Shown in pieces: positions 25,759 through 31,414 of a DNA stretch of 31,414 nucleotides. The stretch comes from Gammaproteobacteria bacterium UBA6173 (GTDB lineage Bacteria; Pseudomonadota; Gammaproteobacteria; Pseudomonadales; Pseudohongiellaceae), in contig DITX01000017.1 in assembly GCA_002422225.1 (NCBI GenBank), positions 17,112 to 48,525 on the forward strand. The letters run 5' to 3'. The translations under genes were made by a program, and so were the position numbers. The notes beneath the pieces are model-generated. The model ran no database searches. It was not told the DNA's origin and saw only the letters and a list, made by a program, of their open reading frames with translations. Position 1 is the first letter of the stretch. Each line of letters starts with the position of its first letter.

Positions 25759-25835
25759 CTAACAACGCTGATCTGTTAGGGCAAGCATCAAAAACAATCC
25801 GGCACAGAGCCCAATTTGATCTCTGTCAGGGCCGG
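25759..25835 (+). promoter_or_regulatory. Two hairpins in the gatCAB leader
   Basis: Hairpin 1: CTAACA (25759-25764) pairs with TGTTAG (25774-25779). Hairpin 2: CCGGCACAGAG (25799-25809) pairs with CTCTGT (25821-25826) and GCCGG (25831-25835), with a 4-base bulge. No T-run follows hairpin 2, so a simple terminator is not supported; a leader structure affecting mRNA stability or translation is possible. Confidence 0.4.
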
Positions 25836-25863
25836 CATTATTGCATACTCCGGGAGCCCTTGA

Positions 25864-26151
25864 ATGGCTTTAGATAAGAACGATGTGGAAAAAATTGCAC
25901 ACCTCGCCAGGTTGCAGATTAATGACACTGACATTACAGAAGTTACCCAACGCATTTCGAACATTCTTGGAATGATCGACCAGATGCAGTCGGTAGATAC
26001 CTCTGCGGTGAGCGCGATGGCACATCCCTTTGATGCCGGGCAACGGCTGCGAGCTGATCAGGTGACCGAGCGCAATCAGCGCGACTACTATCAGAGCATT
26101 GCCTCCGCAACCCAGGATGGCCTGTATCTGGTACCACGGGTAATTGAATAA
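25864..26151 (+). CDS. gatC: Aspartyl/glutamyl-tRNA amidotransferase subunit C
   Basis: A 95-aa small subunit that stabilises GatA in the GatCAB amidotransferase. Typical features: [12 protein letters not shown] at the N-terminus, the helix with [19 protein letters not shown], and the linker with RLRADQVTE that packs on GatA. GGGAG lies about 8 bases before the ATG. It is followed 54 bases later by gatA. Confidence 0.95.
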   Translation: MALDKNDVEKIAHLARLQINDTDITEVTQRISNILGMIDQMQSVDTSAVSAMAHPFDAGQRLRADQVTERNQRDYYQSIASATQDGLYLVPRVIE

Positions 26152-26205
26152 GTTTTGAACATACCATCGATCCTCAATCCGGATCAGGCAAGGAATCAAG
26201 CGCAT

Positions 26206-27654
26206 ATGTTGAGCAAAACCGTAGCTGAGTTGGCGGGCGCGCTGACTCGGAAAGAGGTCTCTGCCAGGGAGCTGACACAGGCTTATCTGGACCGCATTCA
26301 TCAGTTGAATCCCGCACTGAATGCCTACGTTACCATTACAGCCGAGCAGGCACTGGCGCAAGCAGACGCTGCTGATGCGCGGCGTGCACAAGGCAATGCG
26401 GGGCCGCTTACCGGCATTCCGATTGCTCACAAGGATATTTTCTGTACACGCGGCGTGTTGACCGCCTGCGGCTCTCATATGCTGCACAACTTCATCGCGC
26501 CATATGATGCCTGTGTTGTTGAGCGCCTTGAGCAAGCCGGTGCTGTCATGCTGGGCAAAACCAATATGGATGAATTTGCCATGGGGTCGTCCAACGAGAC
26601 CAGCTGGTTTGGTCCGGTGCGCAACCCTTGGGATCAGGCACGGGTTCCAGGCGGGTCCTCAGGCGGCTCAGCAGCTGCCGTGGCTGCCAGCCTGTGCGCG
26701 ATGGCGACAGGCACGGATACGGGTGGCTCTATTCGACAGCCAGCCTCCTTTTGTGGCCTGACCGGATTAAAGCCTACTTATGGCCGCGTATCACGCTGGG
26801 GCATGATCGCCTTCGCCTCCAGCCTTGATCAGGCTGGGCCGCTGACCCGCAGCGCCGAAGACGCCGCCTTGATGATGAATGCCATTGCAGGCACTGATCA
26901 GCGTGATTCAACTTGCCTTGAACTACCGTTTGAGGATTTCACGGCACAATTGAATCAACCGTTGAACGGCTTGCGTATCGGTTTACCGCGCGAGCATTTC
27001 ACCAAAGATCTTAACCCGGCGGTGCAGGCCATTCTTCAGGAGGCCATTCGCCAACTGGAAATACTCGGAGCCACATTTAAAGAAGTGACGCTGCCGAATA
27101 ACTACTTGTCAGTCCCCGCCTACTACGTGATTGCGCCAGCTGAAGCCTCAGCCAACCTGTCGCGTTTTGACGGTGTCCGTTTTGGTTATCGCTGTGCAAA
27201 CCCAGCAAACCTTGACGATCTCTACAAACGCAGCCGCGGCGAAGGCTTTGGCGATGAAGTGAAGCGTCGCATCATGGTAGGCACCTACGCCTTGTCTGCG
27301 GGCTATTACGATGCCTACTACATCAAGGCACAAAAAATTCGCCGCCTGATCAAGCAGGATTTTGATCTGGCATTTAATGATGTTGACCTGATCCTCGGAC
27401 CGACCTCACCTCACACCGCCTTTAAACTGGGTGAAAAGGTCAGCGACCCGGTAACCATGTATCTGGAAGACATCTACACCATCGCCGTGAACCTGGCAGG
27501 TTTGCCAGGTATGTCATTGCCGGCAGGCATGTTAAATGGTCTGCCAATCGGCATGCAGCTGGTTGGCCCTTCACTGTCAGAGTCGCGTCTGCTGAATGTG
27601 GCTCACCAGTTCCAGAAAAGCACGGACTGGCACACACAGCGACCGGAGGTATAA
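26206..27654 (+). CDS. gatA: Aspartyl/glutamyl-tRNA amidotransferase subunit A
   Basis: A 482-aa amidase subunit that releases ammonia from Gln/Asn for transamidation of Glu-tRNA(Gln) or Asp-tRNA(Asn). The Ser-cisSer-Lys triad is visible: K76 in IAHKDIF, S151 in [11 protein letters not shown] and S175 in [10 protein letters not shown]; all are three below the S. aureus numbers I recall (79, 154, 178). ATG 26206 is chosen because AGGA lies 11 bases upstream and it gives the normal length. The frame is open to TTG 26155, which would add an unconserved stretch. It is followed by gatB after 3 bases. Confidence 0.96.
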   Translation: MLSKTVAELAGALTRKEVSARELTQAYLDRIHQLNPALNAYVTITAEQALAQADAADARRAQGNAGPLTGIPIAHKDIFCTRGVLTACGSHMLHNFIAPYDACVVERLEQAGAVMLGKTNMDEFAMGSSNETSWFGPVRNPWDQARVPGGSSGGSAAAVAASLCAMATGTDTGGSIRQPASFCGLTGLKPTYGRVSRWGMIAFASSLDQAGPLTRSAEDAALMMNAIAGTDQRDSTCLELPFEDFTAQLNQPLNGLRIGLPREHFTKDLNPAVQAILQEAIRQLEILGATFKEVTLPNNYLSVPAYYVIAPAEASANLSRFDGVRFGYRCANPANLDDLYKRSRGEGFGDEVKRRIMVGTYALSAGYYDAYYIKAQKIRRLIKQDFDLAFNDVDLILGPTSPHTAFKLGEKVSDPVTMYLEDIYTIAVNLAGLPGMSLPAGMLNGLPIGMQLVGPSLSESRLLNVAHQFQKSTDWHTQRPEV

Positions 27655-27657
27655 GGA

Positions 27658-29094
27658 ATGAGCTGGGAAACTGTGATAGGACTGGAAGTACACGTCCAGC
27701 TGGCGACCAACAGCAAATTGTTCTCGGGCAGCGCAACTGCGTTTGGTGCCGAGCCCAATACACAAGCCAGTATTTACGATCTGGCATTACCGGGCACACT
27801 GCCGGTGATGAACGAAGAAGTACTGCGCATGGCGGTCAGTTTTGGACTGGCAGTTGATGCAGAAATTGGCAAACGCTCCGTGTTTGATCGCAAAAACTAT
27901 TTTTACCCGGATCTGCCCAAAGGTTATCAGATCACTCAGCTTGAATTTCCGACAGTGGGCCGCGGTTCACTGAAGATTCAACTGGAAGATGGCAGCGAAA
28001 AAACCATCGGCATCACGCGTGCGCACATTGAAGAAGATGCTGGCAAATCCTTGCATGAAGATTTCCAGGGCATGTCCGGCATTGATCTCAACCGTGCAGG
28101 CACCCCCTTGCTGGAAATTGTTTCCGACCCGGATTTGCGCAATGCCAAAGAAGCCGTGGCTTATCTGAAAAAATTGCACTCCATCATTTTGTATCTCGGC
28201 ATTTCCGACGGCAACATGTCGCAAGGCTCCATGCGCTGTGACGCCAACGTCTCCGTACGCAAAAAAGGCGCAACCGAGTTCGGCACCCGTACTGAAATCA
28301 AAAACGTCAACTCCTTCAAATTTGTTGAAAAGGCGATCAATTACGAAGTACAGCGCCAGATCGAATTGATTGAGGACGGCGGCCGCGTTGTGCAGGAAAC
28401 GCGTCTGTATGACTCAGATAAAGATGAAACACGCTCGATGCGCAGCAAAGAAGTAGCAAACGATTATCGCTACTTTCCGGAGCCTGATCTTCTGCCCGTC
28501 ATTATCGACGAGGAATACATCGCTGCAGTCCGCGCAACACTGCCAGAACTGCCCGCAGCACGCTGCGCGCGCTTTGTATCCGAATACGCGTTGAGCATCT
28601 ATGACGCTGACGTTCTGACCAGCGACCGTGCCATGGCTGACTTTTTTGAGGCCGTGGTCACACTGTGCGGCGATGCCAAACTGTCTGCCAACTGGGTCAC
28701 GGTAGACCTGCTGGGCCTGCTGAATAGAAGTGATTTATCGATCAGCGAATCACCGATCAAACCAGAACAACTCGGCACCATGATCGCCCGCATTAAAGAC
28801 AACACCATTTCCGGCAAACTTGCCAAGACCGTGTTTGAGGCACTCGCTGACGGCGAAACCGATGTCGACCAGATCATTGAGTCACGCGGACTGAAACAGG
28901 TTACCGACTCTGGTGCCATCGAGAAACTGGTTGATGACGTGATCGCCGCCAACCCGGATCAGGTTGCACAATATCGTGCGGGCAAAGACGCCGTATTCGG
29001 ATTTTTTGTTGGCCAGGCCATGAAAATTTCCAAAGGCAAAGCTAACCCGGCGCAGCTTAATGAACTGCTGCGCAACAAACTGAAGGCAGATTAG
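27658..29094 (+). CDS. gatB: Aspartyl/glutamyl-tRNA amidotransferase subunit B
   Basis: A 478-aa kinase/tRNA-binding subunit. It starts [13 protein letters not shown] and contains [19 protein letters not shown] [15 protein letters not shown], the metal/ATP region [20 protein letters not shown], and [12 protein letters not shown]. The helical domain and the YqeY-like tail (about residues 330-478) end the protein. GGAGG lies 9 bases before the ATG. GatCAB is essential where AsnRS or GlnRS is missing; which one applies cannot be told from the window. Confidence 0.97.
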   Translation: MSWETVIGLEVHVQLATNSKLFSGSATAFGAEPNTQASIYDLALPGTLPVMNEEVLRMAVSFGLAVDAEIGKRSVFDRKNYFYPDLPKGYQITQLEFPTVGRGSLKIQLEDGSEKTIGITRAHIEEDAGKSLHEDFQGMSGIDLNRAGTPLLEIVSDPDLRNAKEAVAYLKKLHSIILYLGISDGNMSQGSMRCDANVSVRKKGATEFGTRTEIKNVNSFKFVEKAINYEVQRQIELIEDGGRVVQETRLYDSDKDETRSMRSKEVANDYRYFPEPDLLPVIIDEEYIAAVRATLPELPAARCARFVSEYALSIYDADVLTSDRAMADFFEAVVTLCGDAKLSANWVTVDLLGLLNRSDLSISESPIKPEQLGTMIARIKDNTISGKLAKTVFEALADGETDVDQIIESRGLKQVTDSGAIEKLVDDVIAANPDQVAQYRAGKDAVFGFFVGQAMKISKGKANPAQLNELLRNKLKAD

Positions 29095-29099
29095 TCACC

Positions 29100-29426
29100 A
29101 TGATTGAAGATAAAAAAGTTGGCAAGGAACGCACACAGCCAGCAGTGCGCAATGAAGAGTGGAGCGATGAGCGCATCAAGGCGTTTTTGACGCTGCTGCC
29201 GCCGGCGAGTGTGCCGGCGGATTATCATCTGTTGCAAAAAGCCTATCGGGGGATGTTACCGGAGCAGTTCGAGCGGTTTGTAGCATTTTTTGTGGAAGCC
29301 GGGCATGACATCAATGTGCGCCTGAGTAACGGCAGCACGTTTCTTGATCATGTAAATCAGCACCGCAGCTCTGGTGCTTATCAGGCATTTCTCAGGCAAG
29401 CCGGCGCGCTATCGGGTAACAACTGA
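29100..29426 (+). CDS. PA4642-family protein
   Basis: A 108-aa, charged, soluble protein. The core DERIKAFLTLLPPASVPADY, YRGMLPEQFERFVAFFVEAG, and LSNGSTFLDHVNQHRSSGAY matches what I recall of the PA4642 family of gammaproteobacterial proteins, which has no known function. ATG 29100 lies 5 bases after the gatB stop, with no clear ribosome binding site, so it may be coupled to gatB translation. Confidence 0.75.
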   Translation: MIEDKKVGKERTQPAVRNEEWSDERIKAFLTLLPPASVPADYHLLQKAYRGMLPEQFERFVAFFVEAGHDINVRLSNGSTFLDHVNQHRSSGAYQAFLRQAGALSGNN

Positions 29427-29428
29427 GC

Positions 29429-29480
29429 CGTCTTTGCAGATCACGTTGCAAGATCCGTCTCTGCAATACGTTGCAAAGTC
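29429..29480 (+). repeat. Tandem imperfect repeat upstream of the six-helix membrane protein gene
   Basis: Two copies of about 25 bases: CGTCTTTGCAGATCACGTTG with CAAGA (29429-29453) and CGTCTCTGCAATACGTTGCA with AAG (29456-29478), each with the core CGTTGCAA. The two-copy arrangement suggests binding sites for a regulator. It lies in the 29427-29568 gap. Confidence 0.5.
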
Positions 29481-29493
29481 AGTCACTGCCACT

Positions 29494-29516
29494 CCTTGCC
29501 ACATGGCACGGCAAGG
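29494..29516 (+). promoter_or_regulatory. 7-bp inverted repeat in the leader of the six-helix membrane protein gene
   Basis: CCTTGCC (29494-29500) and GGCAAGG (29510-29516) are separated by 9 bases, with an inner TGCC-N4-GGCA overlap. A TTGACA follows at 29518-29523, a perfect -35 box, but no good -10 is found at the right distance. It could be a hairpin or an operator; no T-run follows. Confidence 0.3.
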
Positions 29517-29568
29517 CTTGACATACAAATTAACGCCACAGATTGACCAGTGGTGCAGGGAGTCTAAA

Positions 29569-30297
29569 GTGAATACAACAACCAGAACCGACATCACTAC
29601 ATTCCAGGTTGCGATAGATCCAAAACGATTGATTACATTGCTCAGCGTGATCGCTGGGGTTTTGTTGCTCATTCATATTGGCCTGACGGTTTATCACTAT
29701 ACAATCTCGGACCTACCCTGGTTGCTAAGGCAATTATTCGATGTGGATGAAGAGAACAATATTCCTACCTGGTACTCATCCATTGCTTTGTTGATCGCTT
29801 CAGGCTTCACACTCCTGTTGGGTTATCAAAAGAAAGCAGATAAAGACAAGTGGGCACGTTATTGGGTGTTTCTTGGTTATAGCTTCTTACTGCTTTCACT
29901 GGATGAAATGGCTGGCCTGCACGAAAGCTTAAACAGTGTCACAGATTCATCATGGGCGGTTTACGCCGTTCTTCCTGTTCTGTTGCTAGCCGTCGCGTAC
30001 TTGCGCTTTCTGTTTGCTTTGCCAACACCCACCGCGGTGTTGATCATGTTCTCCGGCGCGTTATTTGTTGGCGGTGCGATAGGGGTTGAGCTTTACACAG
30101 AGCCCTACCTCCACAATGATGAACTCAACACGCTGGCCTATAATCTGTGGACGCCCGTTGAAGAAGGACTGGAAATGTACGGCGTGATTTTGTATTTGCA
30201 TGCCTTGCTGCATTACATGGCCGCCGGCGGCCACATAACCGACAGTGCATCTACCGATAGCAGAGTCGAGGTTACCATGAATGTAGGCAAGCGCTGA
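29569..30297 (+). CDS. Unrecognised six-helix membrane protein with intramembrane acidic/His motifs
   Basis: A 242-aa protein that I do not recognise. Predicted membrane segments are near residues 22-43, 68-86, 97-115, 131-150, 156-174 and 202-218. Distinctive motifs: FDVDEENNIPTWYSS (58-71) before segment 2, SLDEMAGLHES (110-120) at the end of segment 3, Glu174 in segment 5, VEEGLEMYG (197-205), and LHALLH (210-215) in segment 6. The repeated Asp/Glu/His pattern suggests a metal-binding or proton-linked site, which is an inference. The start is taken as GTG 29569 because GGGAG lies 6 bases upstream; the frame is open back to 29374 but would overlap the PA4642-family gene. It might be a hydrolase of lipid substrates or a transporter. 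Confidence 0.65.
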   Translation: MNTTTRTDITTFQVAIDPKRLITLLSVIAGVLLLIHIGLTVYHYTISDLPWLLRQLFDVDEENNIPTWYSSIALLIASGFTLLLGYQKKADKDKWARYWVFLGYSFLLLSLDEMAGLHESLNSVTDSSWAVYAVLPVLLLAVAYLRFLFALPTPTAVLIMFSGALFVGGAIGVELYTEPYLHNDELNTLAYNLWTPVEEGLEMYGVILYLHALLHYMAAGGHITDSASTDSRVEVTMNVGKR

Positions 30298-30431
30298 GAT
30301 AACCATTATGCTTCTGAATCAGTCACAGGAGAGCGTGTGATGTCAGTCTAGCTGATCCGGACAGAGCGGTAATGATCTTGCCCAAACGTGTGCGGATACC
30401 ACCAGAACAAAATGCAGCGTGAGCGACGGCT

Positions 30432-31310
30432 ATGACAAGAATTAGAAAAGAATGGGTCAACGCCAACCCGCTGCTGTCTTTCACAGTGCTGACTGTTGCT
30501 ATCACATTTATTGCCTGGGGTTTATTGTTGTTCCTGTATGGGCGCGCGCCCATTGACACTCTGATTACCCAGCCTTCTGCTGTTCTGCTGATCTATCTGG
30601 GCGCCGGCGGTCCCAGCATTGCAGCAATAATCCTGACCGCGCACACAGACGGACGCCCGGGTCTGCGCGCACTGCGGGATAGATTTTTGACCGTCAGATT
30701 TCCGTTACTGGTATGGATGTCTGCTGTGTTCCTGCCATTACTACTCGCTGCACTGTCGTTGTTACTGGCTAATCCTGACAGCGATGCGCTGGGTGAAGTA
30801 GTGCTGCCTAATAGTTTTCTGATCATACCGCTTGCTGCCATTCCGATTTTTTTCGCTGGCCCTTTATGCGAGGAGCTTGGCTGGCGCGGTTATCTACAGC
30901 CCAAGTTGTTGACTCATCATCCGCCGTGGCTGACGGCCGTTCTGATTGGAACGGTCTGGTGTTTCTGGCACATCCCATTGTCATTTACACCGGGCACCAC
31001 ACCGGAGCTGAGTACAGCATCTGCATGGCTTCTATACTGGGCAGATACCATTTTTGTAGCCGTCATTATGCTGGCCATTGTGATCCAAGCCAACGGCAGC
31101 GTAATCGCAGCAATGTTGTTCCACTGGATGTCCAATATTGCTTTCAGCCACATCCTGGAACCGATTTACCCCAACGCCACGGAAGCAGCATGGCAATCGA
31201 TTGCGGATACACACATGATTATATTGCTGATTGCCGCAATGCTTGCAATCTACGTAACGCACCGTAGCCTCAAGAGCCACAAGTCCAAGAGCGAGCAAAC
31301 ATCAAAATAG
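30432..31310 (+). CDS. CPBP-family intramembrane glutamic endopeptidase
   Basis: A 292-aa multipass membrane protein with the CPBP (Abi/CAAX protease-like) motifs in order: EELGWRGYL (E147, E148, R152), WCFWHIPL (H180), and the third motif LFHWMSN (H231, N235). The helices align with the Rce1-type fold, in which the Glu pair activates water for peptide cleavage. Substrates of bacterial members are mostly unknown; some process bacteriocins or regulate membrane proteins. The ATG at 30432 has only a weak GAG upstream. It lies 134 bases after the six-helix protein gene on the same strand. No gene is visible in the last 104 bases of the window. Confidence 0.9.
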   Translation: MTRIRKEWVNANPLLSFTVLTVAITFIAWGLLLFLYGRAPIDTLITQPSAVLLIYLGAGGPSIAAIILTAHTDGRPGLRALRDRFLTVRFPLLVWMSAVFLPLLLAALSLLLANPDSDALGEVVLPNSFLIIPLAAIPIFFAGPLCEELGWRGYLQPKLLTHHPPWLTAVLIGTVWCFWHIPLSFTPGTTPELSTASAWLLYWADTIFVAVIMLAIVIQANGSVIAAMLFHWMSNIAFSHILEPIYPNATEAAWQSIADTHMIILLIAAMLAIYVTHRSLKSHKSKSEQTSK

Positions 31311-31414
31311 TCAGAACGGCACAACCCTACCACCAAACCAACATGCGGCGCCCCGCTCCCGTTGCGGCCTCACTATCAATTTACCTTACGCCTGCCTCAC
31401 GCCCTTCTGTCTTG

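Overview
This window looks like an ordinary chromosomal stretch from a free-living Gammaproteobacterium, possibly marine or oligotrophic, at roughly 50-52% GC by eye. The main evidence is the block gatC-gatA-gatB diverging from mreB-mreC-mreD-maf-rng-yhdP-nitrilase, which is laid out as in Pseudomonas and relatives. A PA4642-family protein, YhdP, a plant-type glutamine cyclotransferase and UppP fit the same group. No rRNA, tRNA, CRISPR array, transposase, integrase or prophage gene was seen, and no species can be named from the sequence alone.

Left part (1-7.5 kb): the 5' part of an acyl-CoA dehydrogenase gene leaves the window leftwards. Next come a PECR/DECR-like short-chain dehydrogenase, undecaprenyl-diphosphatase UppP, a convergent DUF4105 membrane protein, a thiamine-diphosphate enzyme of the acetolactate synthase/benzoylformate decarboxylase type, a small membrane protein behind a very good sigma-54-type promoter, and a metal-dependent amidohydrolase.

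Middle (7.5-16 kb): a three-gene lipid/acyl unit (patatin-like hydrolase, tiny lipoprotein, PaaI-type thioesterase) points left. A secreted TPR protein follows, then a translationally coupled pair for N-terminal peptide chemistry (glutamine cyclotransferase and an HExxH lipoprotein aminopeptidase). After these come a HIT hydrolase, mtnA of the methionine salvage pathway, an orphan exbD and a TetR-type regulator. Several convergent neighbours overlap at their 3' ends, so this part is tightly packed.

Right part (15-31.4 kb): the long leftward unit mreB, mreC, mreD, maf, rng, yhdP, nitrilase, DUF445 covers cell-shape control, nucleotide housekeeping, RNA processing and envelope lipid transport. 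Diverging from it are gatCAB (transamidation of mischarged tRNA), a PA4642-family protein, an unrecognised six-helix membrane protein rich in intramembrane acidic and His residues, and a CPBP-type intramembrane protease. 

The most noteworthy observations are the sigma-54 promoter with an upstream palindrome and an IHF-like site driving a 91-aa membrane protein, a probable ATT start codon for mreC, the unrecognised six-helix protein with a tandem repeat upstream, and the coupled cyclotransferase/aminopeptidase pair. I found no clear large new defence or biosynthetic system.
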